Below are positions 1 to 11,117 of a stretch of 64,000 nucleotides of DNA, in pieces. Origin of the DNA: Flectonema sp. DT1601. Taxonomy: Eukaryota; Euglenozoa; Diplonemea; Diplonemida; Diplonemidae. Made by a program: the position numbers and the translations under genes. Location of the stretch: assembly GCA_964019425.1 (NCBI GenBank), contig OZ025783.1, positions 496,001 through 560,000 on the forward strand, read 5' to 3'. Each line of letters starts with the position of its first letter. Positions within the stretch are counted from its first letter, which is position 1. The notes beneath the pieces are model-generated. The model ran no database searches. It saw nothing but the letters and a program-made list of their open reading frames with translations, and was not told the origin of the DNA.

Positions 1-253
1 TCCATCCGCCTTGCACCAGCATAACAGTGATATTGGCTTCTTCAAATCGACAAAGGACTTCTTCAGTTATCTGCCCCCTAAACTGGGCATATACTGCGAG
101 GCCAGGGTGATCCGATTGGAGTGTTTTTTAGTTAGTTTAGATCCGATTGGAGCGTTTCTTAATAAAGTATGGGATTATTGCTCCAGAAACCTTGACCGAG
201 CTGATAGGAGTTCTGCTTCAGGCGCTACTTTCGCAGTGGTTCCAAGACGGTAT
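1..253 (-). mobile_element. Truncated copy of pogo-like element
   Basis: This stretch nearly matches 38814-39066, which lies inside the complete pogo-like element further right; only scattered substitutions separate the two. It is cut by the window edge on the left and joined to an unrelated dispersed repeat at about 254-262. Read on the minus strand it covers the part between the N-terminal DNA-binding region and the C-terminal DDE region. No useful open frame remains and no terminal inverted repeat is in view, so it is a relic. Confidence 0.75.
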
Positions 254-256
254 CCA

Positions 257-311
257 CGGTCCTAGTCAAGACCTTAAACTGACTAATCGGTCTTAACTTT
301 AACTAAGTGAA
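257..311 (+). repeat. Dispersed core motif with GGTCC/GGACC dyad
   Basis: A roughly 50-bp unit built around GGTCCTAGTCAAGACC followed by TTAAACTGACTAATCGG. Further copies are at about 2664-2716, 8459-8512 and 14544-14596, with an inverted copy at 13646-13698. It sits at junctions between otherwise different repeat families and resembles the GTCCTGGTCAAGAC...TAAACTGATTG part of the satellite monomer. It looks like a protein-binding or element-end motif, but its function is unknown. Confidence 0.55.
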
Positions 312-354
312 TGAACCCTTTCCGTTTTCCTTTTCCCTTTATTAGGTTGAATTT

Positions 355-2055
355 CCAGGTGAGATTTGGACTGTTAGCTTTTGGCTAAGGCCCTCCCTGA
401 AGAGCAAGAACAAAAAAACTACTCACACCTGAAGAAAACATACACAAAGAACACACTGTAAGCTGTGTGTGTATTTTGTGTTTGTCACAACAGGAGAGAA
501 AAGAAAGAATGTCAAGGTTGGTCACCTTGCCTATCAACGCACAACATTGGTGGTCTCTACTAGACCCTGAGTGATCCCACTGGATCTCTCATCGTTCATA
601 GTACCCTGTGTGAGAGTTGAGTTTACCAGGTGAGATTTGGACTGTTAGCTTTTGGCTAAGGCCCTCCCTGAAGAGCAAGAACAAAAAAACTACTCACACC
701 TGAAGAAAACATACACAAAGAACACACTGTAAGCTGTGTGTGTATTTTGTGTTTGTCACAACAGGAGAGAAAAGAAAGAATGTCAAGGTTGGTCACCTTG
801 CCTATCAACGCACAACATTGGTGGTCTCTACTAGACCCTGAGTGATCCCACTGGATCTCTCATCGTTCATAGTACCCTGTGTGAAGTTATAAAATCAAAG
901 GTAAACTATGAACTACAAATGACTTAGCCTGTTATTATAATGCCACAGGCAGGCCCTGCATTCAGCAACTATCCAGCAGTGCTTGGATGTCCTGATCTTC
1001 TTCTAAAAAAAAGAAAGAAAAACAAAACTGTAGCTGGGATCACTCAGGATCAACAGACTACCAATGCTACCTGTTGTACTTGCTCACTATGGGGGGTGAT
1101 GCCAAACACCCAGAAGTACTAAACTACTTTCCTTCTTGCTGCCCAGGAGTTTCTGACCAGAACTAATAGAAAATAAAAAGTAGATGGGAAACAATAAAAA
1201 GTAAAATGGATATAACTGAAGTTAAACAAGACAAATGAAGTAACAGACCAGAACAGAAAGAGAATTGTAATAGAAGATTACAAATAAGAAAATGCAAGTA
1301 TCAACACATAATCAAGATACACCAGCAGCTAACAAACAACATAAAATTGAAGATCAGTTGCCAGAGTATTTCAACCATGGTAGAATACTCGCCCCTCTGG
1401 CAGGGATTATCCCAGACTTGTCCTTTAATTTAGTTGGACACCATGGCTTACAACCCTTCCAGAGGGAAGCACCATTATGACTTCTATTTTTTTTCTTCAA
1501 GAAAATCATAAGGTGGGAACAAAGAAAAATGCTAAGAGGAACCCCTTATTAACACCTAAGACATCTAAACTGCAGCCCAGCTTATGCCCAATGCACTAAC
1601 AGGTCATTCCCTCACACTCAGATCAAAAAAATCAAAGTTCAGAGTGCATCTTAGCATGAATGAGAGAATTTCCTCCCGCTTTTTTTGAACAAAAGGGATA
1701 GGAGAAGGGATAGAAAACGAACATAACAATAAGATTCTAAGTGAGAAACACTTAGCAAAAATACTTAGCAGCTTTTAAGGAGCTGAAAAGCAAAAAAAAA
1801 AATCTAAGTGAGAAACACTTAGTAGAAACACTTTGTAGCTAATTGAGCTGAAAATAAAAAAATAAAAAAAATTTCTAAGTGAGAGATACTTAGCAACTTT
1901 TAGAACAAATATTTCAGTAAATAACCTGTTGAAATGGTAGTTAATGTAACCATTACAGGTTTGATGCCAATACTGACAAAGACTGAGTTGAGCCCACTGA
2001 GTGATCCCACTGGATCTCTCATCGTTCATAGTACCCTGTGTGAGAGTTGAGTTTA
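355..2055 (+). repeat. Family B repeat, copy 1 (doubled LTR-like end)
   Basis: Starts with an LTR-like unit of about 260 bp (CCAGGTGAGATTTGGACTG...), repeated at once at 626, giving a 271-bp tandem pair. A non-coding internal part follows (about 880-1995) and then a partial LTR-like unit just before copy 2 at 2056. The 60- and 62-codon frames at 940 and 1292 are the same in every recent copy but are not kept in the degenerate copy at 45.8 kb, so I do not treat them as genes. The layout suggests a non-autonomous LTR-type (TRIM/LARD-like) retroelement. No primer-binding site was verified. Confidence 0.6.
1737..1893 (+). repeat. Three tandem hairpins CTAAGTG...CACTTAG
   Basis: Inside family B, CTAAGTGAGAAACACTTAG occurs at 1737-1755 and 1804-1822, and a variant with a shorter stem at 1875-1893. 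Each is a 6-7 bp stem with a 5-base loop, and they are spaced about 70 bases apart by A-rich linkers. Between them lie smaller stems such as AGCTTTTAAGGAGCT. The same trio recurs near 3332-3500 and 15211-15370 in the other B copies. Confidence 0.6.
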
Positions 2056-3652
2056 CCAGGTGAGATTTGGACTGTTAGCTTTTGGCTAAGGCCCTCCCTG
2101 AAGAGCAAGAACAAAAAAACTACTCACACCTGAAGAAAACATACACAAAGAACACACTGTAAGCTGTGTGTGTATTTTGTGTTTGTCACAACAGGAGAGA
2201 AAAGAAAGAATGTCAAGGTTGGTCACCTTGCCTATCAACGCACAACATTGGTGGTCTCTACTAGACCCTGAGTGATCCCACTGGATCTCTCATCGTTCAT
2301 AGTACCCTGTGTGAAGTTATAAAATCAAAGGTAAACTATGAACTACAAATGACTTAGCCTGTTATTATAATGCCACAGGCAGGCCCTGCATTCAGCAACT
2401 ATCCAGCAGTGCTTGAATGTCCTGATCTTCTTCTAAAAAAAAGAAAGAAAAACAAAACTGTAGCTGGGATCACTCAGGATCAACAGACTACCAATGCTAC
2501 CTGTTGTACTTGCTCACTATGGGGGGTGATGCCAAACACCCAGAAGTACTAAACTGCTTTCCTTCTTGCTGCCCAGGGGTTTCTGACCAGAACTAATAGA
2601 AAATAAAAACAGATGGGAAACAATAAAAAGTAAAATGAATATAACTGAAGTTAAACAAGAATGTTGGTCCTAGACAAGACCTTAAACTGACTAACCGGTC
2701 TTAATTTTAACTAAGTGTTAACCTAGTTTCCTAGTTTCTAATATGAAATCTTTTTCTTTTTTTTTCTTTTTGAACAAAATGTAATTATTAGTGTAAAAAA
2801 ATGAAGAAACAGACCAGAACAGATAGAGAATAAAAAAGAAAAGATAATTGCAAGAGTTATTGTAGTAAAAGATTACAAATAAAAAAAAATGCAAGTATCA
2901 ACACATGATCGAGATACACCAGCAGCTAACAAACAACATAAAATTGAAGATCAGTTGCCAGAGTATTTCAACCATGGTAGAATACTCGCCCCTCTGGCAG
3001 GGATTATCCCAGACTTGTCCTTTAATTTAGTTGGACACCATGGCTTACAACCCTTCCAGAGGGAAGCACCATTATGACTTCTATTTTTTTTCTTCAAGAA
3101 AATCATAAGGTGGGAACAAAGAAAAATGCTAAGAGGAACCCCCTATTAACACCTAAGACATCTAAACTGCAGCCCAGCCTATGCCCAATGCACTAACAGG
3201 TCATTCCCTCACACTCAGATCAAAAAATCAAAGTTCAGAGTGCATCTTAGCGTGAATGAGAGAATTTCCTCCCGCTTATTTTGAACAAAAGGGATAGGAG
3301 AAGGGATAGAAAACGAACATAAAAATAAAATTCTAAGTGAGAAACACTTAGCAGAAACACTTAGCAGCTTTTAAGGAGCTGAAAAGCAAAAAAAAAAACT
3401 AAGTGAGAAACACTTAGTAGAAACAATTTGTAGCTAATTAAGCTGAAAATAAAAAAATAAAAAATTTCTAAGTGAGAAATACTTAGCAACTTTTAGAACA
3501 AATATTTCAGTAAATAACCTGTAATGATTAAACCATTACAAGTTTGATGCCAAAACTGACAAAGACTGAGTTGAATTTCCAGGTGAGATTTGGACTGTTA
3601 GCTTTTGGCTAAGGCCCTCCCTGAAGAGCAAGAACAAAAAAACTACTCACAC
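2056..3652 (+). repeat. Family B repeat, copy 2
   Basis: A complete LTR-like unit (2056 to about 2320) is followed by an internal region and a second LTR-like unit beginning at 3579, 1523 bp after the first. The second unit is cut after about 73 bases, where the M module begins. The internal region carries the core motif at 2664 and the three-hairpin block at about 3332-3500. It is almost identical to the copy at 14010-15708, which implies recent spread. No coding capacity was recognised. Confidence 0.6.
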
Positions 3653-4057
3653 TTTTTTTGATAAAGTGGGAAGTAACGGACTGGGAGCTTTTGGCTCCTG
3701 CCCTATTCCCGATGTAAACTTTCTTTTTTATTTTTTATTTTTTTTAACAGGCCCAAAGGGCGACAATGATGGTTGCTGACCAAGGAATAATATTCAAATG
3801 AATTTTCGTTTCAAAGAAACGAACAGAATTAAGAGAGAGGCAGAGAAAAAAAAGAAAAAAAAGAAAGAAAAGAAAAAAGAAAAAAAATATGAAGAGGAAA
3901 TAATCAAACATGAAAAAAAAAAAAAAAAATATATATAAATAAAAAAACGTTGTATGAAAAAGGAAAAAAAAAAAAAAATAAAGACCAGAAAAGGAAAGAG
4001 AAAATGAAAAGGTATAATATTATTGTGGGGATATGAGGGATAGCAGGGAGATGCTCT
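3653..4057 (+). repeat. M module, plus orientation
   Basis: A dispersed unit of about 400 bp that begins near GATAAAGTGGGAAGTAACGG. It contains a hairpin GGAGC-TTTTG-GCTCC, a second hairpin TTCGTTTC-TTT-GAAACGAA and a long purine-rich tract, and ends GGGATAGCAGGGAGATGCTC. Other copies are at 9535-9848, 22291-22794, 24424-24682, 28869-29257, 35626-36037 and 39918-40320. Read on its minus strand the purine tract is a long pyrimidine tract followed by TTGGTCAG, which looks like a splice acceptor. It is non-coding as far as can be seen. Confidence 0.6.
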
Positions 4058-4244
4058 TTTTTTTTTTTTTTTTTATTTTTTTTTTTTTTTTATTTATTAT
4101 TTAAAAAAAAAGGAAACAATCAGTTTAGCGTCTCGATCAGGACGGAAAATAGAAATTAATCGACATAGTCGATCGATAGAAAAAAAAACAATGATAACAT
4201 TGTTTATTCTTTTTTTTTTTTTTTTTTTTTTTTAAACCCTTTTA
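4058..4244 (-). repeat. Satellite A/B, minus orientation
   Basis: Short stretch of the satellite in minus orientation, with the dyads GTCTCGATCAGGAC, TCGAC-ATA-GTCGA and AACAATGATAACATTGTT between long T tracts. It is interrupted at 4253 by the MULE-like element and resumes at 5986. Confidence 0.75.
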
Positions 4245-4253
4245 ATTATTTTA

Positions 4254-5985
4254 GGAAAATTCTCCGTTGCTACCCCAAAACTTTATTTTTCTCCGTTGTA
4301 GTCCACCTAAAAGAATTTTTCTCCGTTGTGTTTTTTTTTCTTTTTTTTTTTCGCTGTTGTGTGCCACCTAAACTTTTTTTTCGCTGTTGTGTGCCACCTA
4401 TATTTTTTTTTCGCTATTGTGTGCCACCTGTACTTTTTTTTCGCTGTTGTGTGTCACCTGACCTTTTCCCCTTTTTTTTTTTTTTTTTTTTTTTTTTCTC
4501 GTTTTTTTTTTTTTTTTTTCGGAAGATTTTTTTTTTTTTTTGTGCACCTGTCGACCTGGTTAGTTAGATACACTCATCTGATGGATTGATTGAAAGCTAA
4601 TAACACAAACGGTTAAGGATGTGATGGCTTGGGAAATGATAAAAGTAATCTTCTCTCTGGAACTTCTGCTCAGTACATGCAAATGCATCTTGACACGCGG
4701 GAACCCTTCGGGCAGTACTGCGCTCTTGATAATTCAAAGTAGCCTTAAAAAAGCTCTCATGCTTGCATGAGTTAGATACCCTGATAACCCGGTCAGAAAC
4801 AGGAGTGTCGCTTGCGACCAGGCTGTCTGTAACTCGCAGGTGTCTTGACTTTGAAATTCGGTTGGAATGACGTGTAAGAGGACAACAGTTCTCTGTAAGG
4901 TGACCCAGCCCTGCACACATACCGTTCTTTGCATACACTCAGTAAAACTTCCAGAGGCTGAGAACACTATCAGGACCTGACGAACAACCCAACCTATCCG
5001 TGAGTATTTGTCTTTGCTAATCTCGTCAAGCCGGATGAACATCATACAAACGTTATCTCAACATCCGTGTGCGGGTGTTATCTTCCTCATCTCGGTTTAG
5101 CCCTGCACCATCTGCGGAACTGGTAGCCTACGATGCTTCAGTAAAACGTTCAGGTTCCTAACCACAAACGTTTTTCTCTCTAGGCTTTTACTCTTTTACT
5201 ACGGACTCTCGCTTAAAGAGATTAAGAAAATCTCCAAGTGCGTAGCTGACTATGTGCACATATGAAAAAAGTTGGAGGAATTGCTAGTTTGTTGGGTTAT
5301 ATTCGTAGCAGCTTCACGGTGACGGCGGCCTTACCGAGAATTATCCCTGGTTATTACGTGTTGAAAGTCACAGGTTATAGTGTCAAAATAATACTCGCGT
5401 GGGTAGTTGCTCTCTTCGGAGAGCATAACTTCAGACCCGTCAATTCGCGGCGCTTATATTTACGCACATCAATTAGTTGAACGAGTTCAAGTCACTTCCC
5501 TGCATAGCAGATCCGTGTCCTCTGTACTAACGCTATACTAAGTGTGACTGTGACTGATACACGTAATGGTTGGGTTCTTTAAGTACTCAGGACTGGTTGC
5601 TTGCTAATGTGAATGCTGACGTTCGAATTCTCCGACTTTCAAGTAAATTTAGGTGAATGATCTCTTGTTTTCTGTCTGACGCTTGTGATGCACCTCTTGT
5701 ATTCTAAGTCACAGGTGTATGAGTAATACTTGGTAAGAGGAGCCCCAGGTCCAACAAGAGGAGCCACATGTTTTGTGCATTTTGGTGCCAGGTGGTCATA
5801 ACCCATTTTTTTTTTTTTTTTCCCCGAGAAAAAAAAAAAGTGCTGGTACCCAACAGCGAAAAAAAAAAAAGAGTTGTTCACAACAGCGAAAAAACTTTTT
5901 GGGTGCAGGCAACGGAGAAAAAAAAGTTAAGGTGACAGGCAACGGAGAAAAAACTTTTTTTTATGTAGGCAACGGAGAATTCTCC
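4254..5985. mobile_element. MULE-like non-autonomous element, 9-bp TSD
   Basis: Both ends read inward as GG(A/A vs A/G)AATTCTCCGTTGC, a 17-bp terminal inverted repeat with one mismatch. The flanks are the direct duplication ATTATTTTA (4245-4253 and 5986-5994), and removing the element restores the satellite sequence. Just inside each end are several copies of a roughly 33-bp subterminal repeat, with CTCCGTTG or CGCTGTTG boxes next to T tracts on the left (4265-4465) and the inverted set on the right (5838-5985). A 9-bp duplication and subterminal arrays fit the Mutator/MULE group. The unique middle (about 4560-5770) has only short frames with no recognisable transposase, so the element is presumably non-autonomous. 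Confidence 0.8.
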
Positions 5986-5994
5986 ATTATTTTA

Positions 5995-6315
5995 AAGAAA
6001 AAACTTCCGTTTAGCGTCTTGACCAGGACAGAAAATAGAAAGTAATCGACATAGTCGATCGATAAAAAAAAAAAACAATGATAACATTGTTTATTCTTTT
6101 TTTTTTTTTTTTTTTTTTTAACTTTTTATTAATTTCTTAAAGAAAAAACAATCAGTTTAGCGTCCTGACCAGGACGGAAAATAGAAAGTAATCGACATAG
6201 TCGATCGATAAAAAAAACAATGATAACATTGTTTATTCTTTTTTTTTATTTTAAAAAATATAAATAAAAAAACAATGATAACATTGTTTATTCTTTTTTT
6301 TTATTTTAGAAAACG
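5995..6315 (-). repeat. Satellite A/B, minus orientation
   Basis: About two and a half monomers in minus orientation, with perfect dyad GTCCTGACCAGGAC near 6162 and repeated AACAATGATAACATTGTT. They abut the coiled-coil ORF immediately downstream, so the promoter of that ORF, if it has one, lies in or next to satellite DNA. Confidence 0.75.
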
Positions 6316-6326
6316 AATTAGAACAA

Positions 6327-7529
6327 ATGAAAGAACGAATTTTTTATGTTCTATTTTTATTTTACTTTAATGCGATGTCAGCCTCCCTCGAGAAAGACAA
6401 GCAGTTACTAAACGGATTACCTGTTGAGATCAAAGCTACCAACCAGGATCCATCCTCACTTCCTCCTGCGCCCCCTGTTTTAATTATTGAAAAAGATAGA
6501 AAAGAATATGAACTTCTGGAAGGAGTAATTCAACGGTTAACAGTAGAACGCGATGAATCGAAGACTTCTCTTTCCGCACTAGTTCGTCAATATGACTTAG
6601 TGGAAGATTACAGGAAACGTGAGCTCGCAAATCTGACTCAGAAAGCAGACCTATCGGAAATGGCGCTTTTCAATTACCATCAAAGGTTTGTTCTTCTGTC
6701 GAACGAATTGGAGACCAAATGTAATGAGGAAAGAGAAAGTAAAATAAGACTTTTCTATACTCAACAGGAGGTCGAGAGTTTGCGTGCCGCACGTCCCCAC
6801 ATGACCCACTTTAGTCAACAAGTTTCCCCCCGATCCCCTATTTTGTATGAATCTGTTGCTATGATGAAGATAGCAAAGAGCTACCTCTCGCTCTTTACAA
6901 CTACGAGTAGTCTTTTTACTCCTCTTATTAAACCCCTTATCCCTACCCTTAATTATATCACCCCTCTTTGTCCTCTAGCCTCAATTCCTCCGACAATGCC
7001 GCAGAGTGAAGCTCTCGACCGCACGCCGACCAAGATTTTACGACAAGAGAGTCACGTTATCTCCGTTAAAGAGAATACACCTATTGCGAGACAATGGTCC
7101 GAGGGTAGGATTGACTTACTCGAGAACTACTGTCGAGCAGTAGATGACTCTCTCGAAACAAACGAGAAAGCGGCAGAGCTCTCAGAACAACTTTTGGATG
7201 CCCAACTTCGCCTATCGGAGCTGAATCACCAACGGTGTACAACTCACGCAGAGCAGCTTGAGCAATCCATGATGTTAACGGGACTGGCGAGCGATTTAAA
7301 TGTTCAACTCGCCTTGGCACGGTCTCAAATTGCGGCCCTGAAGTTCCAATTAGCTTCATGGGCAGAAGGTTTGAGTCCGCCAGACACAGAAGAACATGAG
7401 GAAATTGAAACTCCGCCGAGAAAGTCTGAGCGTTCAACTCTGAAAAAACGGACCCCTCCATCAAGATATCGTTATAATCGAAGGAGATGTTCTGCTGATG
7501 ACGTTCACGGTGACTCCACCCCCTTGTAA
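6327..7529 (+). CDS. Coiled-coil protein of unknown function
   Basis: A 400-codon intact frame of normal complexity inside the satellite region. The first ATG (6327) gives a hydrophobic N-terminal stretch that could be a signal or anchor. A second in-frame ATG at 6375 would remove it and start a hydrophilic protein, and the sequence does not decide between them. Residues about 50-155 are charged and heptad-like, consistent with a coiled coil. A Ser/Thr/Pro-rich middle (about 165-235) contains a hydrophobic patch, a second helical stretch covers about 255-345, and the tail is basic (PPRKSERSTLKKRTPPSRY). No domain is recognised. It may be a host gene captured by the repeats or a structural ORF of an uncharacterised element. 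The base composition is clearly genic compared with its flanks. Confidence 0.6.
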   Translation: MKERIFYVLFLFYFNAMSASLEKDKQLLNGLPVEIKATNQDPSSLPPAPPVLIIEKDRKEYELLEGVIQRLTVERDESKTSLSALVRQYDLVEDYRKRELANLTQKADLSEMALFNYHQRFVLLSNELETKCNEERESKIRLFYTQQEVESLRAARPHMTHFSQQVSPRSPILYESVAMMKIAKSYLSLFTTTSSLFTPLIKPLIPTLNYITPLCPLASIPPTMPQSEALDRTPTKILRQESHVISVKENTPIARQWSEGRIDLLENYCRAVDDSLETNEKAAELSEQLLDAQLRLSELNHQRCTTHAEQLEQSMMLTGLASDLNVQLALARSQIAALKFQLASWAEGLSPPDTEEHEEIETPPRKSERSTLKKRTPPSRYRYNRRRCSADDVHGDSTPL

Positions 7530-8004
7530 TTCTCTTTTTCCTTACTTTCACATCACTTTGTTTATTTAGTTTATTAGCTTATTTATTATTTATTGTTCGT
7601 TTTGTTTGTAATATTTTGTCGATATGTTTATGTCCGTCAGATCATAACGTTAATCAGGTTAATTGTTAATTGTTAATTATAAATGGTCTAAACCCCAATC
7701 CAAGTTCCCAAGGCTTGGCATAGATTTGAGTGACGCCTTACTGGCCTCCTCATCCTCTATGAGTGGTGAGGGGGCCAGCAATGGTTTTTTTCTTTTTTTC
7801 TCTTATCTCTTTTTTTTCTTTTTCTTTTACTCTAATATGAAATATTTTTGAACAAAATGTGATTATTAATTTAAAAAAAAAAAAAAAAAATAATGTAAAT
7901 GAATAATAAAAAAAAAAAAAAAAAACATGCCTTGGGAATACAACCAAAGCCCCAATTAATCGGTCCTTTCTTTTTTCCTTCTTGTCAAGTGATCGCTCCA
8001 CTCG
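7530..8004. other. AT-rich spacer, no gene seen
   Basis: After the coiled-coil ORF comes AT-rich DNA with poly(T) and poly(A) runs. In the plus-strand frame at about 7711-7770 there is a short peptide, LSDALLASSSSMSGEG, that resembles LSDALLLSSSSSQS in the Ser-rich ORF at 45.3 kb. No complete gene is supported. Confidence 0.5.
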
Positions 8005-8458
8005 TCGATCACCAAAACCGATTGTATTTATATCTGTTCTTTTCTCAACGATCGGCTATACCGATCATTTTTTTTTAAAATAATTGTTTTCTTCTTCTCG
8101 ACGATCAGATCCAATTGATCGACCTTTTTTTTTTTTTTTTTTTTTTTTCCTTTATTCTTTCCATCCCTCCCGCTCCCCTTATTTTAATAAAAACAAGATC
8201 AGCTCAGCTTGATCGTTAATCTTTTTTTTTTTTTTTTTTTAAATTTAAACTGATTGTATTTATATCTGGTTATTTTTTCTCAACGATCGGCTATGCCGAT
8301 CGACCTTTAAAATAATTGTCTTCTTCTTCTCGACGATCAGATCCAATTGATCGACCTTTTCTTTTTTTTTCCTTTATTCCTCCCATCCCTCCCGCTCCCC
8401 TTATTTTAATAAAAACAAGATCAGCTCAGCTTGATCGTTATTTTTTTTTTTTTTTTTG
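8005..8458 (+). repeat. Family R repeat, two tandem units
   Basis: Two units of about 225 bp, each with GATCGGC-TAT-(A/G)CCGATC, a second dyad GATCAGATCCAATTGATC, the purine/pyrimidine stretch CCCTCCCGCTCCCC and a third dyad GATCAGCTCAGCTTGATC. The copy at 8290 has the perfect stem GATCGGC-TAT-GCCGATC. Inverted copies lie at 13700-14008. The stem-TAT-stem layout matches that of the satellite dyad GATCGAC-TAT-GTCGATC, with a compensating base-pair change. Confidence 0.6.
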
Positions 8459-8545
8459 TTGGTCCTAGTCAAGACCTTAAACTGACTAATCGGTCTTAAC
8501 TTTAACTAAGTGAATGAACCCTTCCCGTTTTCCTTTTCCCTTTAT

Positions 8546-8960
8546 TACTCTCTATCTGGTCTGTTATGTCATAAATCTCATTTAATTTTATCATTCATTT
8601 TAATTTTCACTGTTTCCCATCTACATTTTATTTTCAAATAGTTCCGGTCTGTCTTTAATGTTAAATAAAACTGATCATGTTAACTCAATTTTTTTTTATG
8701 TGCAAGAGATACCAACACGCAAGAGATACCAACGCACATACGAGATACCAGCACTTCCGAGATACCGACACACAAGAGATACCAAGACACTTAAGATACC
8801 AGCAAGGACAATGAGAGGTAGAATGAACTCTCCTCCTTGTGTCCGATCCTGATTATTTTTTGTTGAATTGGTAGTGTTACCTCAGTTTGCGACTCTCGTA
8901 TCTGTGTTGTGTTAACTCATGTAAGTGATCTTAACTCCTGTTAAAAAATAAATAAAAAGA
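8546..8960 (+). repeat. Family C repeat, truncated copy
   Basis: Starts TCTCTATCTGGTCTGTTATG and matches 15709-16215 closely. At about 8704-8806 it has six imperfect copies of a 17-18 bp unit based on GAGATACCAACAC. The right end is cut where the satellite begins near 8960. The small frame through the mini-repeats is not kept in other copies and is not called as a gene. Confidence 0.6.
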
Positions 8961-8984
8961 ATTTAAAATAAAAAAAAAAAAAAA

Positions 8985-9530
8985 GAATAAACAATGTTAT
9001 CATTGTTTTTTTTATCGTTCGACTTTGTCGACTAATTTCTATTTTCAGTTTTTTTCTTTAAAAAATAAATAAAAAGAACTTAAAATAAAAAAAAGAATAA
9101 ACAATGTTATCATTGTTTTCTTATCGATCGACTATGTCGATTACTTTCTATTTTCCGTCCTGGTCAAGACGCTAAACTGATTGTTTTTTTTTTTTTTTTT
9201 CAAAATTAATAAAAAAGAATAAAAAAAAAAAAAAAATAAAAAAAAGAATAAACAATGTTATCATTGTTTTTTTTTCATCGTTCGACTTTGTCGACTAATT
9301 TCTATTTTCCGTTTTTTTTTTCTTTAAAAAATAAATAAAAAGAATTTAAAATAAAAAAAAAGAATAAACAATGTTATCATTGTTTTTTTATCGATCGACT
9401 ATGTCGATCACTTTCTATTTTCCGTCCTGGTCAAGACGATAAACTGATTGTTTTTTTTTTATAAATAAAAAGAAATAAAAAAAAAAAAAAAGAATAAACA
9501 ATGTTATCATTGTTTTTTTATCGTACGATT
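8985..9530 (+). repeat. Satellite A/B, plus orientation
   Basis: About five monomers in plus orientation, each with AACAATGTTATCATTGTT, alternating between the A form (ATCGATCGACTATGTCGAT, then CCGTCCTGGTCAAGACGC) and the B form (ATCGTTCGACTTTGTCGACT). They end at the M module. Beyond the module the array runs in the opposite direction. Confidence 0.8.
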
Positions 9531-9534
9531 TTTT

Positions 9535-9628
9535 CCTTTTTCATACAACGTTTTTTATTTATATTTTATTTTTTTTTTTTTATTTTTTTCATGTTTGATT
9601 ATTTCCTCTTCATATTTTTTTTTTTTTT

Positions 9629-9660
<32 letters not shown>

Positions 9661-9848
9661 CTCTGCCTCTCTCTTAATTCTGTTCGTTTCTTTGAAACGA
9701 AAATTCATTTGAATATTATTCCTTGGTCAGCAACAGTCATTGTCGCCCTCTGGGCCTGTTAAAAAAAAAAAAATAAAAAGAAAGTTTACATCGGGAATAG
9801 GGCAGGAGCCAAAAGCTCCCAGTCCGTTACTTCCCACTCTATCGAATT
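9535..9848 (-). repeat. M module, minus orientation
   Basis: A shortened M module lacking the GAGCATCTCCC end. It ends at TATCGAATTC. It sits exactly at the point where satellite orientation switches from plus (left) to minus (right). Confidence 0.6.
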
Positions 9849-9879
9849 CGTTTATTCCTTTTTTTTTTTTTTTTTTTTA

Positions 9880-10426
9880 TTTATCTTTTTATTTATTTTT
9901 TAAAGAAAAAAATAATCAGTTTAGCGTCTTGACCAGGACGGAAAATAGAAATTAGTCGACAAAGTCGATCGATAAGAAACAATGATAACATTGTTTATTC
10001 ATTTTTTTTTTTTTTTTATATTCTTTTTATTAATTTTTAAAAAAAAAAAAAAAACAATCAGTTTAGCGTCTTGACCAGGACGGAAAGTAGACAGTAATCG
10101 ACAAAGTCGATCGATAAAAAAAACAATGATAACATTGTTTATTTCTTTTTTTTTTTTTTTTTTTTATATCTTTTATTTATTTTTTAAAAGAATAAACAAT
10201 CAGTTTAGGGTCTTGACCAGGACGGAAAATAGAAATTAGTCGACAAAGTCGATCGATAAGAAACAGTGATAACATTGTTTATTCATTTTTTTTTTTTTTT
10301 TTTTTATTCTTTTTATTTATTTTTTAAAGAAAAAAATATTCAGTTTAGCGTCTTGACCAGGACGGAAAATAGAAATTAGTCGACAAAGTCGATCGATAAA
10401 AAAAAACAATGATAACATTGTTTATT

Positions 10427-10462
<36 letters not shown>

Positions 10463-11086
10463 TCTTTTATTTATTTTTAAAGAAAAAACAATCAGTTTAG
10501 CGTCTTGACCAGGACGGAAAATAGAAATTAGTCGACAAAGTCGATCGATAAGAAACAATGATAACATTGTTTATTCTTTTTTTTTTATTTTTTTTTTTAT
10601 ATTCTTTTTATTTATTTTTAAAAAAAAACAATCAGTTTAGCATCTTGACCAGGACGGAAAATAGAAAGTAATCGACATAGTCGATCGATAAAAAAAACAA
10701 TGATAACATTGTTTATTCTTTTTTTTTTTTTTTTTTTTTTAAATTCTTTTTATTTATTTTTTAAAGAAAAAGAAAACGGAAAATAGAAATTAGTCGACAG
10801 AGTCGATCGATAAAAAAACAATGATAACATTGTTTATTCTTTTTTTTATTTTTTTTTTTATTCTTTTAATTATTTTTAGAAAAACAATCAGTTTAGCGTC
10901 TTGACCAGGACGGAAAATAGAAATTAGTCGACAAAGTCGATCGATAAGAAACAATGATAACATTGTTTATTCTTTTTTTTTTATTTTTTTTTTTAAATTC
11001 TTTTTATTTATTTTTTAAAGAAAAAGAAAACGGAAAATAGAAATTAGTCGACAGAGTCGATCGATAAAAAAACAATGATAACATTG

Positions 11087-11117
<31 letters not shown>

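Noticed and set aside
388-420. TTTTGGC hairpin of families B and M as relic of the dinoflagellate/perkinsid spliced leader
   Set aside because: Resemblance is limited to the short TTTTGGCT core; no following GT donor and no leader relics seen before the host genes.
355-2320. Family B as a Helitron (GCCTGT...ACAGGC hairpin near one edge)
   Set aside because: No CTRR terminus after the hairpin and no TC start; direct LTR-like repeats fit better.
7081-7551. 156-codon minus-strand frame within the coiled-coil ORF
   Set aside because: Antisense shadow with no domain; the plus frame is longer and has heptad structure.
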